This document shows positions 44,858 to 54,131 of a stretch of DNA of 64,000 nucleotides, one piece after another. The position numbers were made by a program, and so were the translations under genes. This stretch comes from an uncultured Alphaproteobacteria bacterium (GTDB taxonomy: Bacteria > Pseudomonadota > Alphaproteobacteria > CAAHEQ01 > UBA3637), in contig CALXVP010000006.1 in NCBI GenBank assembly GCA_944392125.1, positions 1 through 64,000 on the forward strand. Direction: 5' to 3'. The notes beneath the pieces were generated by a model, which was not told the DNA's origin, did no database searches, and saw only the letters and a list, made by a program, of their open reading frames with translations. Positions within the stretch are counted from its first letter, which is position 1; each line of letters begins with the position of its first letter.

Positions 44858-45331
44858 ATGAGCGTTCAATTAAAAATTCAATATTTGCCACATTATCAAT
44901 CATCTTGGGAACGAATCCACTATAAGCATACCGATGATTCCGGCTTTGATTTACGGGCAGCCGTTGAAACACCCGTTATTTTGAAAGCGCATGAAATTCG
45001 CCTGATTCCGTGCGGTATCAAAATTGAGATGGCACATGATTCTTCCACACCGTATTTTTATGAATTACAAATTCGCGCTCGCTCCGGTCTGGCCGCCAAA
45101 CACGGTATCGGCGTTGCCAACGGTCCGGGCACGGTTGATTACGGATATCGTGGCGAGATTATGGTCCCGCTTATCAATTTCAGCAACGAAGATTTTGAAA
45201 TTGCCCCCGGCGATCGCATTGCGCAAGGCATTATCTGCCCCGTTATACAAGCTGTTATTACCGAAACGGATACCGTTGCGGATAATTCGGCACGTGGCGC
45301 AGGCGGATTTGGGTCAACGGGGCAAAAGTAA
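44858..45331 (+). CDS. dut: dUTP diphosphatase
   Basis: Hydrolyses dUTP to dUMP, keeping uracil out of DNA and supplying dUMP for thymidylate synthesis. The 157-residue trimeric-type enzyme shows the five motifs: DSGFDLRAA, RARSGLAAK, GTVDYGYRGEI with the catalytic Asp, GDRIAQGIICPV, and the C-terminal RGAGGFGSTG that closes the active site. Its N-terminus is a little longer than in E. coli. A ribosome site GAGGGG precedes the ATG. It appears to be a single-gene unit. Confidence 0.97.
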   Translation: MSVQLKIQYLPHYQSSWERIHYKHTDDSGFDLRAAVETPVILKAHEIRLIPCGIKIEMAHDSSTPYFYELQIRARSGLAAKHGIGVANGPGTVDYGYRGEIMVPLINFSNEDFEIAPGDRIAQGIICPVIQAVITETDTVADNSARGAGGFGSTGQK

Positions 45332-45554
45332 TTTTGATTTGTTTTGTTAAGACTTATAAACCACGCAAAAGTGCCGTTTCAAACAAACGCCGTAAAAAAG
45401 TAATTGCATGTGAAGAAAACACGGATGATATGAGTCTACCTCTTCACTCGACTGCTTTTTCGTTGACGAAAGAAAAAATATCTGCTTTAATAATTTGATA
45501 CCGCGCAACTCATTAAACTTGAAGCGGTAAACGGTGATACGGGAGATTTTCTTG

Positions 45555-46352
45555 ATGTTTTATTTTGATGCACATTGTCATCTTCTGCCGAGAAAGCAGT
45601 TTATCAAAGCGATGGATGCGGGAATTACTTACTTCATCTGCAATGCCACCCATCCTCGGAATTGGCATAAGCTGTTGGATGTGGCCTCAACAATCACGGG
45701 AATCTATCCTTGTATCGGCATTCACCCGTGGTATATAGCCGATTTAAAATCAGATTGGCAGGTTAAAATGCACCTGTTATTTGAAAAATATCCGCATTTA
45801 ATGGTTGGCGAAATCGGCTTGGATACAACACGCCCCGATCTTTCCCGACAAGCCGAGATTTTTGAATTTTGTTTAAAAACAGCGCTCAAATATCGTCGAG
45901 CCGTTCATATACACGGGCATGAATCCTGGGGCCTGATTACAGATATTTTAAAATGCTATCCGGGATTGACTTGCTTATTTCACCGTTTTTCAGGCACACC
46001 CTCCCAGGCGAAACAGTTGTCCACCGTTACAAATGCGTATTTTTCGCTGATGAGCGTTCGCCCCGCAAGATACCTGCCCGCAGAGAGGATTTTGGTTGAA
46101 AGCGATTCACCCGATGGATTGCATAAACCCGCACGTGTTATGGAATTGGCCGAACGAATCGGTTTAGATTGGGCGCAACTGGATGCAAATTTCTGCCGTT
46201 TCCTCGGCGAAACGATGCCGATGAAAGGGGACGCACCGAAGCAACTTCTAACAACACAAGATGACCCGATTTCATCACAAATCAACCTCCAAAATACGCC
46301 AATATGTTCGGATAAACAATCGCAACCGATCAATTCGGAGGCAATAAAATGA
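45555..46352 (+). CDS. TatD-like metal-dependent hydrolase
   Basis: A 265-residue TIM-barrel protein of the TatD deoxyribonuclease family. The metal-binding start FDAHCHLLP, the GIHPWY segment, the catalytic glutamate in VGEIGLDTTRPDLSRQ, HIHGHE, and the final aspartate segment LVESDSPDG are present. ATG 45555 is chosen because GGGAGA precedes it; a GTG seven codons upstream is less likely. TatD proteins process DNA ends or misfolded-protein responses. It overlaps the tcdA gene by four bases (ATGA) and so begins a three-gene operon with pcrA. Confidence 0.87.
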   Translation: MFYFDAHCHLLPRKQFIKAMDAGITYFICNATHPRNWHKLLDVASTITGIYPCIGIHPWYIADLKSDWQVKMHLLFEKYPHLMVGEIGLDTTRPDLSRQAEIFEFCLKTALKYRRAVHIHGHESWGLITDILKCYPGLTCLFHRFSGTPSQAKQLSTVTNAYFSLMSVRPARYLPAERILVESDSPDGLHKPARVMELAERIGLDWAQLDANFCRFLGETMPMKGDAPKQLLTTQDDPISSQINLQNTPICSDKQSQPINSEAIK

Positions 46353-47242
46353 AGCAAGCAACCTTCGCCTCTGGTTCAACATCAGAAGAGATGGCCGAGA
46401 GAACTATATTCTCTATGCCCGACACAACCCCCTCCTCTGACACATCATCTATGCCCGACACATTAACCTCCCCCGAATCTGCGGAATTTCAATCTGTTGC
46501 CGGGGCAAGAACCCTTTTGCTTCTGGGGCAAGAGGGAGTCGAGCAACTGAAAAAGTCGCATATCATGGTTGTGGGTTGTGGCGCCGTGGGCGGTATGGCA
46601 ATAGAGGCACTGGCACGAACAGGTGTCGGCAAAATAACCGTGGTAGATTTTGATTGTTTTTCACCCAGCAATCTCAATCGCCAGATTTTAGCAACTATCC
46701 CGACAATGGGTATTGCCAAAACGGAAGTTGCCTGTCAGCGCATTGCGCAAATTAACCCGAAAATAACCGTTATTCAAAAACAGTTATGTGTTAATGCAAA
46801 TACGATTGATTCTCTCTTTAACGAATCTCCCGATTTTGTGATTGATGCCATTGATTCGCTCAATCCGAAAACAACGCTCATTGAAGCCTTAATCAATCGC
46901 CGTATTCCCTTTATTTCCGCTATGGGGGCTGCCCTTAAAACCGATTTGACGCGTATCAAAATCGCACCGATGAAAAAAACAATTCAATGCCCGCTGGCGT
47001 CATTTGTGCGCAAACGGCTCCGCCGTCGCGGAATTGATTTATCGTTTCCCGTTGTGTATTCCGATGAATGCGTTTCCGATAAAACACACTTGGGCGCACC
47101 CGACGGCGAAAGCAATCGTCATACCATGGGTTCAATCATAACCGTTACGGGAATATTCGGTTTAATGTGCGCCCATTTTGCCATTCAACATATCATCAAT
47201 CAATCCTCTTTACAAGATAATGCACAGGATAAAACACAATGA
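46349..47242 (+). CDS. tcdA: tRNA threonylcarbamoyladenosine dehydratase (ThiF/E1-like)
   Basis: E1-like ATP-dependent enzyme that would convert t6A at position 37 of tRNA to its cyclic form. The 297-residue protein has the nucleotide loop VVGCGAVGGMAIEALARTG, VVDFDCFSPSNLNRQILA, and DAIDSLNPKTTLI, with the late segment VVYSDECVSD. The first 50 or so residues (MKQATFASGSTSEEMAER, then repeats of SMPDT) are a low-complexity extension not seen in TcdA. ATGA overlaps join it to the upstream TatD-like and downstream pcrA genes. A different ThiF-type substrate cannot be excluded. Confidence 0.85.
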   Translation: MKQATFASGSTSEEMAERTIFSMPDTTPSSDTSSMPDTLTSPESAEFQSVAGARTLLLLGQEGVEQLKKSHIMVVGCGAVGGMAIEALARTGVGKITVVDFDCFSPSNLNRQILATIPTMGIAKTEVACQRIAQINPKITVIQKQLCVNANTIDSLFNESPDFVIDAIDSLNPKTTLIEALINRRIPFISAMGAALKTDLTRIKIAPMKKTIQCPLASFVRKRLRRRGIDLSFPVVYSDECVSDKTHLGAPDGESNRHTMGSIITVTGIFGLMCAHFAIQHIINQSSLQDNAQDKTQ

Positions 47243-49719
47243 CCAGTTTATTTGATATAGATGAACCCGAAAATGATAATACGACACAATCAAATGCCGA
47301 TTTGAGTAACACCATATCGTTTAATCCTTTGGATGAAGCCGTTGAATCCATTTTTCACACCACTTCATCGGAAGAATCACACGAAAATAATTCTTTTTCC
47401 CGCCGAGCACCCGATACTGCTTTCCACATTCCGGCGCCCGCCTTTTTAGACGAGCTAAATCCGGAACAACGTCAAGCCGTTGAAACAACTGACGGACCGC
47501 TCCTTGTTTTATCCGGTGCCGGCACGGGAAAAACAAAAGTTCTCACCACCCGAATCGCCTATATTATCCAGCAAAGAAAGGCTTTGCCGTGGCAAATTTT
47601 AGCCGTAACATTTACCAACAAAGCCTCCAAGGAGATGAAATCGCGATTAGAGCGCCTGATCGGCGGAGATGCTTTTTCCGTCTGGCTCGGCACGTTTCAC
47701 GCCATCGGCATTAAAATTTTGCGCAAGTTCGGAGACAGAGTCGGATTGGCCCCCAACTTCATCGTTCTCGGTTCGGATGATCAGGAAAGGCTCATCAAAA
47801 AATTGATGCAAGAAGCAGGCATTGATATCAAAAAATATACGCCTGCTACCATGCTGGAAATTATTCAGCGCTGGAAAGATAAAGGGTTACTTCCCGAACA
47901 CGTTTCTTCGGCCTATCAATCTTCTTTTTGCAACGGACAAGCCTTATATTTTTACCGCCAATACCAACAAAAATTACAAGCACTCAATGCCGTTGATTTT
48001 GGTGATTTGCTTTTATTGCCGTTAGCATTATTTCAACAAGATGCTTCTGTTTTACGGCAATATCAGCAACAATTCAAATATATTTTGGTTGATGAATATC
48101 AAGATACAAACGTAGCTCAATATCTTTTATTGCGTTTGCTGGCTAAGGGGCATAATAACTTATGTTGCGTCGGAGACGATGATCAATCCATTTATTCCTG
48201 GCGCGGAGCGGAAGTGGAAAACATTTTAAGTTTCCAAACGATTTTCCCCGATGCCAAGATTATTCGGCTGGAACGCAATTATCGCTCCACGGGGCATATT
48301 TTAAACGCCGCCGCCGCATTGATAGCGCATAATACGGGGCGACTCGGCAAAACACTCAAACCGATTGATTCGCATAATCAAGGCAAGCGAATTTCCGTTA
48401 AAGAATACTTTAACGGGAATCAAGAGGCTGAACAAATCGTTGAAAAAATAAACGAAACATACCGCGCCGGCGGATTACTCGGCGAAACGGCCATTCTGGT
48501 TCGCGCCACATTTCAAACGCGTTTATTTGAAGAAAAGTTATTGCAAGCCGGCATTCCTTATAAAATCATCGGCGGATTTAAGTTTTATGAACGCGAAGAA
48601 ATTAAAGATGCCGTTGCTTATTTGCGATTGGCATTGAATACAAATGATGACTTGGCTTTTTTGCGTATTGTCAATAAACCGAAACGGGGCATTGGGAAAC
48701 AGGCAATGGAGGCATTGGAACAAACAACGGCTGAAAAGCACATCAGTTTATTTGATGCGATTACATGGGCGCCCTTACGTCCTGCCGTTCGTAAGGCGTT
48801 GGAATCTTTTGTAACACTTATCAAACGCGCCCACGAATTAACGCAAACGGAAAAACCGGCCGATACGGCTAAGATGATATTGGAAGAAAGCGGTTATATT
48901 CAAATGTGGCAAACGGATAAATCTCCCGAAGCGGAAGGACGCATTGAAAACATTAACGAATTATACAACGTGTTAGATGATTTTGAAGATATTGAATCAT
49001 TTATTGAATATGCCTCATTGGTAACGGATACGGATGAAAATACCACCGGCGATCAGCTGGTTGTGATGACGTTACATGCCTCAAAGGGATTGGAATTTAA
49101 AACGGTATTTTTGCCCGGGTGGGAAGACGGATTATTTCCGCATCAAAAAGCATTAGATGAATCGGGCGACATTGGCTTGGAAGAAGAACGAAGATTGGCG
49201 TATGTGGGAATCACACGGGCGAAAAAGGAAGTCTTTATTTCGTATGCCCAAAGCAGAAGATTATACGGGCAATGGATAAATCCGTTACCCAGTCGCTTCA
49301 TCAACGAATTACCCGAGGAAGATATTGATTTTCAACCGCTTTATGAATACAATCATTTTCATGCCGGATCAACGCAATCCGAGGAGCGGTATCATTCTTC
49401 ATCTGCATTTGAAGATAATTTCTTTGATACCCGAGATGAATCGCATACTGCCGAACAACATCGCCCCGTCAGTCGTTGGGACAGAGAATCCGTTTCAAGC
49501 GGATTTGAAACGGGATTTGATTCATCGTCCGCACACTTTATTACGCCGTCTTTTAAAAGCACCGCAAGTAAAAAATCCAAACGAATCGGCAAACGGGTGC
49601 GACACGAAACATTCGGCCTCGGAACGGTTGTCCGCGAAGAAGGCGAACGGCTGGATATTCGCTTTGATTCGGGAGAACTCAAAAAAATTATGGCAAGATT
49701 CGTTGAATTGGCGGAATGA
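47239..49719 (+). CDS. pcrA: UvrD/PcrA-type DNA helicase
   Basis: Superfamily 1 3'-to-5' helicase for excision repair and removal of proteins from DNA. The 826-residue protein has an acidic low-complexity extension (1-72), then LNPEQRQAVETTDGPLLVLS, Walker A GAGTGKTK, Walker B DEYQDTN, VGDDDQSIYSWRGA, LERNYRST, and MTLHASKGLEFKTVFLPG. The C-terminal part (about 730-780) is Ser/Glu-rich, and the last 45 residues form the PcrA/UvrD Tudor-like domain (GKRVRHETFGLGTVV). It ends the TatD-like/tcdA/pcrA operon, before a shared terminator. Confidence 0.95.
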   Translation: MTSLFDIDEPENDNTTQSNADLSNTISFNPLDEAVESIFHTTSSEESHENNSFSRRAPDTAFHIPAPAFLDELNPEQRQAVETTDGPLLVLSGAGTGKTKVLTTRIAYIIQQRKALPWQILAVTFTNKASKEMKSRLERLIGGDAFSVWLGTFHAIGIKILRKFGDRVGLAPNFIVLGSDDQERLIKKLMQEAGIDIKKYTPATMLEIIQRWKDKGLLPEHVSSAYQSSFCNGQALYFYRQYQQKLQALNAVDFGDLLLLPLALFQQDASVLRQYQQQFKYILVDEYQDTNVAQYLLLRLLAKGHNNLCCVGDDDQSIYSWRGAEVENILSFQTIFPDAKIIRLERNYRSTGHILNAAAALIAHNTGRLGKTLKPIDSHNQGKRISVKEYFNGNQEAEQIVEKINETYRAGGLLGETAILVRATFQTRLFEEKLLQAGIPYKIIGGFKFYEREEIKDAVAYLRLALNTNDDLAFLRIVNKPKRGIGKQAMEALEQTTAEKHISLFDAITWAPLRPAVRKALESFVTLIKRAHELTQTEKPADTAKMILEESGYIQMWQTDKSPEAEGRIENINELYNVLDDFEDIESFIEYASLVTDTDENTTGDQLVVMTLHASKGLEFKTVFLPGWEDGLFPHQKALDESGDIGLEEERRLAYVGITRAKKEVFISYAQSRRLYGQWINPLPSRFINELPEEDIDFQPLYEYNHFHAGSTQSEERYHSSSAFEDNFFDTRDESHTAEQHRPVSRWDRESVSSGFETGFDSSSAHFITPSFKSTASKKSKRIGKRVRHETFGLGTVVREEGERLDIRFDSGELKKIMARFVELAE

Positions 49720-49770
49720 TAACAACTCTTTGAACTATCCCGAAAAACATACAGAACACCGAAAAGCACC

Positions 49771-49803
49771 AAAAAAGCCTGCCGTTACTGGCAGACTTTT
49801 TTA
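49771..49803. terminator. Terminator between pcrA and the SulP gene
   Basis: AAAAAAGCCTGCC (49771-49783) pairs with GGCAGACTTTTTT (49790-49802) with one mismatch. Convergent genes flank it, and A and T runs on the two sides allow use in both directions. Confidence 0.7.
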
Positions 49804-49849
49804 GCTCCTCGGTTAACCTTATATATATTGGCCAACACGGTTTTATTCT

Positions 49850-51580
49850 TTACGCGGTAGCGCCTTTCGCTAACTGATGCAAGCAACGTTTTGCCATTTT
49901 AACGGCATTTTGATAATTAGATGCCGTTGAAATTCTATGCCAATCCAAATGTTCGCGCAAAAAGGTATTATGCAAAATCCGTCGCGGTTGTTTTTTAACG
50001 TTGCACAAAATCACTTTTGTATCATTTTGTTCCAACTTTTTAATAAATTCAACCAACAAATTTGCACCGCTGGCATCAACCATCGGCACCTGCCCCATTC
50101 TTAAAATCAAAATTTTCGGTTTACTCCGTAATTGATTAAAGAATTTTGAAATTTCATTAACACCGCCGAAAAAAAGCGGTCCGGAAACTCGCAAAGCAAT
50201 CACCCCCTGCTCCGTCAATGCTTCCGGTAAACTTTCGCCCCCGAAAATTTCTTCCGACATTTTATCTTCCGTTTCAATTTCAATTTCACGGCTCATCCGA
50301 TGCATAAAGATAATCGTTGCCATGATGAAGCCAACGGAGATGGCTGTGTTCAAGTCAACAAACACCGTAAGCAAGAATGTTGCAAGCAGGGTATTTCTAT
50401 CTCCGGCTTGGGCGCGCAATAAATTATACATTTTATCCAGCCCCAACATATTCCAGCCGATAATAATCAACACAACCGCCAAACAAGCCAACGGCACATA
50501 CTGCGCAACCGAAGCAAACGCTAACATAAACAATAAAATAAACACGGCGTGCATAATACCCGAAACGGGAGAATACGCATTGGCTTTAAAATTTGTTGCC
50601 GTTCGCGCGATGGCGCCCGTTGCGGGAATACCCATAAAAAATGCCGCACCGATATTGGCCACACCTTCCGCTACCAACTCCATATTTGAATTGTGATTAT
50701 CACCACTCATTCCATCAACCACTTTGGCACTCAAAAGGGATTCGACACCGGCCAAAAATGCCACGGTTAATGCACTCGGTAACAGCGTGAATATCAAAGA
50801 AAAGTCAAGAACATCAAAATTCGGTTTCGGCAAAAAATGGGGCAACGCTCCGAATTGCGACCCAATCGTATTAACGGGCAACTGAAAAATAACAACGGGT
50901 AATGTTGCGCCGATAATGCTGATTAAATAAGCAGGGCTTTTCGGGAAAAACTTTTTGCAAACAATAATAATCCCAAAGGCAAGAACCGCAATCAAAACCG
51001 CATAGATGTTGATTGTATTTAAGTGCGAAAAATACGTGCCCCATTTCGGTAATACGGCTGCCGGTAAAGAATCAATACGCAGTCCGAGTAAATCCTTTAT
51101 TTGCGTGGAGATTAACGTAATACCGATACCCGCCGTAAATCCGATGACAACGGGATACGGAATATATTTAATATATGTTCCGAATCGTAATAATCCCGCA
51201 ACAATCAATATAATCCCCGATAAAATCATCGTGGTCAAAAGCGCCGTATACCCATATTGACTGATAATACCGAAAATAACAACGACAAATGCCCCCGTCG
51301 GCCCGCCGATTTGATACCGTGAACCACTGAATAACGCAATTAAAAATCCGGCAACAATCGCCGTATATAACCCTTGCGCCGGCGTAACACCCGAAGCAAT
51401 CGCCAATGCCATCGCCAACGGAACGGATACAACAGCCACCGTCAACCCGGCCAAACAATCGCGCATATATTCTTTCAATGTATATTTTTTACGAAACACC
51501 TCTACCAGTTTCGGCGTAAAATGCCGAACAAACGACTTCTTCGTTTTCGCCAAATCAATTATTTTTTTCATTTCCGACAT
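49850..51580 (-). CDS. SulP-family anion transporter with STAS domain
   Basis: A 576-residue transporter of the SLC26/SulP family. The first motif follows residue 35: YMRDCLAGLTVAVVSVPLAM, then GVTPAQGLYTAIVAG and GSRYQIGGPTGAFVV. About 11-14 membrane segments run to residue 420. The STAS domain (about 445-560) includes RMGQVPMVDASGANLLVEF. The family moves sulfate, bicarbonate, fumarate or other anions; the substrate cannot be told here, and it is not next to sulfur or carbonic anhydrase genes. Confidence 0.93.
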   Translation of the reverse strand: MSEMKKIIDLAKTKKSFVRHFTPKLVEVFRKKYTLKEYMRDCLAGLTVAVVSVPLAMALAIASGVTPAQGLYTAIVAGFLIALFSGSRYQIGGPTGAFVVVIFGIISQYGYTALLTTMILSGIILIVAGLLRFGTYIKYIPYPVVIGFTAGIGITLISTQIKDLLGLRIDSLPAAVLPKWGTYFSHLNTINIYAVLIAVLAFGIIIVCKKFFPKSPAYLISIIGATLPVVIFQLPVNTIGSQFGALPHFLPKPNFDVLDFSLIFTLLPSALTVAFLAGVESLLSAKVVDGMSGDNHNSNMELVAEGVANIGAAFFMGIPATGAIARTATNFKANAYSPVSGIMHAVFILLFMLAFASVAQYVPLACLAVVLIIIGWNMLGLDKMYNLLRAQAGDRNTLLATFLLTVFVDLNTAISVGFIMATIIFMHRMSREIEIETEDKMSEEIFGGESLPEALTEQGVIALRVSGPLFFGGVNEISKFFNQLRSKPKILILRMGQVPMVDASGANLLVEFIKKLEQNDTKVILCNVKKQPRRILHNTFLREHLDWHRISTASNYQNAVKMAKRCLHQLAKGATA

Positions 51581-51692
51581 CCTTTTTCATCTTTTTTCGG
51601 TTACTTTTTTAAAAACAGGCACTATATGCGCAATTTTGTATTGCGTCAAGAGATAAAACATAAAAATTTATTTTTTTTCGTGCAAAAAACGA

Positions 51693-51721
51693 TTGACTTT
51701 TTATTTTCACATCCATATAAT
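51693..51721 (+). promoter_or_regulatory. Sigma-70-type promoter of perR
   Basis: TTGACT (51693-51698) and TATAAT (51716-51721) are 17 bases apart. This is 66 bp upstream of the perR ATG. No clear PerR box (TTATAATnATTATAA) can be assigned, though the area is AT-rich with repeated TTATTA units. Confidence 0.75.
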
Positions 51722-51786
51722 CTTCTTATTAAGACTTATTACTATTAAGAGCATAGAGTATTACAGGCGATGGGAACGCAACCAAG

Positions 51787-52257
51787 ATGAAGCGCAATAC
51801 AAAGCAACAATCATATATTTGTGAAGCCGTTTTGGAACTGCATCACCCAACGGCGCGCGCCGTTTATGACTATGTTAAGCAAAAATGTCCCTCTGTGAGC
51901 AAAGGCACGGTTTATCGGGTTTTAGCATCGCTTGTTCAAGAGGGAAAAATCAATCAGATTCAAATTACGAATGGAGCGGATTGTTATGATTGGGATTGCG
52001 CACCGCATCATCATTTAGTTTGCGAAACATGCGGCGCGGTTTGTGATATTCCCGCCGATAAAATTAAAACATTCCGCAACAATCAAGAGTGTGCCGATAT
52101 GTATATTCGCACGCATACGATTTTATTTTTCGGGCAATGTGCAACTTGTTATGCGCAGACGAAAAAAGAATTGTCCGAGCGCGGAGAAATTCAAGACTCC
52201 GAGCGGACGACACAAGAGAACGATACGCGGTTATCGTTTATATCAATCAACACATAA
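51787..52257 (+). CDS. perR: Fur-family regulator, PerR-like
   Basis: Metal-dependent repressor of the Fur family. The 156-residue protein has the winged helix (about 15-80, with [18 protein letters not shown] for the recognition helix) and a structural zinc site of two CxxC pairs: Cys79/Cys82 (CETCG) and Cys118/Cys121 (CATC). The HHH segment (74-76) before the first pair fits the regulatory metal site. The rubrerythrin gene directly downstream makes peroxide-sensing PerR more likely than Fur or Zur. The C-terminus beyond the second CxxC is longer than usual, about 35 residues and polar. Confidence 0.85.
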   Translation: MKRNTKQQSYICEAVLELHHPTARAVYDYVKQKCPSVSKGTVYRVLASLVQEGKINQIQITNGADCYDWDCAPHHHLVCETCGAVCDIPADKIKTFRNNQECADMYIRTHTILFFGQCATCYAQTKKELSERGEIQDSERTTQENDTRLSFISINT

Positions 52258-52274
52258 AGAAAGGAAAAAATAAA

Positions 52275-52823
52275 ATGACAACACCATCATTAAAAGGTTC
52301 TAAAACGGAAGCCAACTTGTGGACTGCTTTTGCAGGCGAATCGCAAGCACGCAACAAATACACCTATTATGCATCCAAAGCCCGCAAAGACGGTTTTGTT
52401 CAAATTGCCAATATCTTTGAAGAAACAGCCAACAATGAAAAAGAACACGCTGAAATTTGGTTTAAATTATTGCATGACGGACAAATCCCTGGCACAGCCG
52501 AAAATTTAGCCGATGCCGCTGCCGGCGAAAACTATGAATGGACGGATATGTATGCCGGCTTTGCCAAAACGGCTCGTGAAGAAGGATTTACACGTATTGC
52601 CGTTTTGTTTGAAATGGTTGCAAAAATTGAAAAAGAACACGAAGAAAGATACCGTAAACTGTTGAACAATGTTGAAAACGGTCTTGTCTTCTCACGCGAT
52701 GGCGATATGATTTGGCAATGCTCCAACTGCGGACACATTGTTATCGGCAAAAACGCACCGAAAATTTGCCCGGTTTGCGAACATGCACAAGCATACTTCC
52801 AAATCAAGGCAGAAAATTACTAA
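52275..52823 (+). CDS. rbr: Rubrerythrin
   Basis: Di-iron peroxidase that reduces hydrogen peroxide in anaerobes, using electrons from NADH via rubredoxin. The 182-residue protein has the ferritin-like four-helix part with two EKEH motifs ([13 protein letters not shown] and [14 protein letters not shown]) and the C-terminal rubredoxin-like iron site with Cys149, Cys152, Cys165 and Cys168 ([10 protein letters not shown] and ICPVCEH). ATG 52275 has AAAGGAAA upstream; the open frame extends farther upstream over perR only by chance. It is 17 bp after perR, so the two form a likely operon, and a strong terminator follows. Confidence 0.96.
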   Translation: MTTPSLKGSKTEANLWTAFAGESQARNKYTYYASKARKDGFVQIANIFEETANNEKEHAEIWFKLLHDGQIPGTAENLADAAAGENYEWTDMYAGFAKTAREEGFTRIAVLFEMVAKIEKEHEERYRKLLNNVENGLVFSRDGDMIWQCSNCGHIVIGKNAPKICPVCEHAQAYFQIKAENY

Positions 52824-52855
52824 TTTTTGCCACATACAAGCAAAAGCAAATAAAA

Positions 52856-52888
52856 AGCGGTTGTTCGGTTTACGAACAGCCGTTTTTT
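52856..52888 (+). terminator. Intrinsic terminator after rubrerythrin
   Basis: CGGTTGTTCG (52858-52867) pairs with CGAACAGCCG (52873-52882) around GTTTA, followed by six T residues. It is about 35 bp after the stop. Confidence 0.88.
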
Positions 52889-53116
52889 CGTTTCGCACAC
52901 ATCTCAACAAAGCCTACTCCAAATCATCAAAATACATTTTGCGCGAAATACCATAAAGAACAGCAGATAAATTCTTGCGCAATACGTATGCAAATAAAAT
53001 TGCGATGGTTGCAAGATGATTCCATGTATGATTTGCCGGCCCAACTTTTTATTTTGCTTGCTTTTCGCAAAAGATATGATTATAATAACGTTAATCTTGA
53101 AAAAAGGAGATTTTTT

Positions 53117-54127
53117 ATGAATAAAAACAAATATATGGATGAAATAGAAGAATTAAATTCACAAGATACTTCATCGCCCGAATTGGCTCGCAAAAAACAA
53201 GCGAGACGCAAAGCCGTCAAATCTCTTTTTATTTTTGTTTTGTCGGTATTATGTGTCATCGGGATTATTTTAATCCATCGTTTGCATAAAGATGCCGTTA
53301 TTGATACAACCAATAAAATCCGAATTAACAGAATGACCCAACCCCGAAAAGTGCATTCACAAAATCCGGTTTTATCCCCTGTTTCAACGGTTGCCGATAC
53401 AACCTCGTCTGCCCGTATGTCGGCGGAGAAGAAACCTGTTGCCTCAATCGGGCAAATTCCTGCGGAAGTTATGGCAGAACATTTTCCCCAAAAGCCGATG
53501 CTGACGTTACAACAAGCAACTTCCACAGCCGATGAGATACCCGCCGATGTCAGCCCTGACAGCATTTCGGAAACAGTTACGGGAATTACGCCAACAATCG
53601 GCATTACCGTTGCCAAATCAAACTATTCCTTACGCGATGCCCTCATGTTTAAAGAACATTTTTTAAAGGGATTATCGTGTGAATCTGATTATCGCAAATT
53701 GATGAATGCAACCCACAAAACAAGACAGATGCAATCCACCTTAAATTATTTATCGCCGTTTTGTTCAGACAGAGGCGATATGTTTGCCGATATTCGCGCA
53801 ACCTTTTTGCAAAATAAGCGCGAAGCGTTGATTGCCATGTATAAACTTCAAAATCCGGCCTGGCTGGCTTATATAAAAGCATTATTTGTTTCCGTTATTG
53901 AAGTGCGCAGATTAAACCCGAAGTCAACAAAACCGAAGGATATTATTTATAAAGCGCAAAGCGAACTCTATCATCAAAACATTACAAAGGCAGAAACATT
54001 ATTGCGTGCTCTGCCACAACCGATGCAAGATGCCATGAGTGATTTCTTCCGCGAAGCCGAAATTTATATGCGGGCAGATGAAAGTCTGAATAAATTGATT
54101 TTATCTTTTGAACGTCAAGGAGAATAA
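53117..54127 (+). CDS. HemX/mitofilin-like membrane protein
   Basis: A 336-residue protein with one N-terminal membrane segment (about 35-54), a Pro/Ser/Thr-rich linker (60-170) and a C-terminal helical domain (180-330, with YSLRDALMFKEHFLKG and LRALPQPMQDAMSDFFREA). ATG 53117 has AAGGAGA upstream; upstream in-frame extension is not credible. Directly before hemY, this position in alphaproteobacteria is held by the mitofilin/HemX family (COG4223 type). Sequence similarity is weak by eye and the call rests on topology and position. Its role in heme synthesis or envelope shape is unproven. Confidence 0.75.
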   Translation: MNKNKYMDEIEELNSQDTSSPELARKKQARRKAVKSLFIFVLSVLCVIGIILIHRLHKDAVIDTTNKIRINRMTQPRKVHSQNPVLSPVSTVADTTSSARMSAEKKPVASIGQIPAEVMAEHFPQKPMLTLQQATSTADEIPADVSPDSISETVTGITPTIGITVAKSNYSLRDALMFKEHFLKGLSCESDYRKLMNATHKTRQMQSTLNYLSPFCSDRGDMFADIRATFLQNKREALIAMYKLQNPAWLAYIKALFVSVIEVRRLNPKSTKPKDIIYKAQSELYHQNITKAETLLRALPQPMQDAMSDFFREAEIYMRADESLNKLILSFERQGE

Positions 54128-54131
54128 GAAA

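Noticed and set aside
52089-52274. Upstream in-frame extension of rubrerythrin (62 extra codons)
   Set aside because: It overlaps perR in another frame, and ATG 52275 has a good ribosome site and gives the normal rubrerythrin N-terminus.
52712-53116. Upstream in-frame extension of the HemX-like gene
   Set aside because: It runs through the end of rubrerythrin and its terminator; ATG 53117 has AAGGAGA at the right distance.
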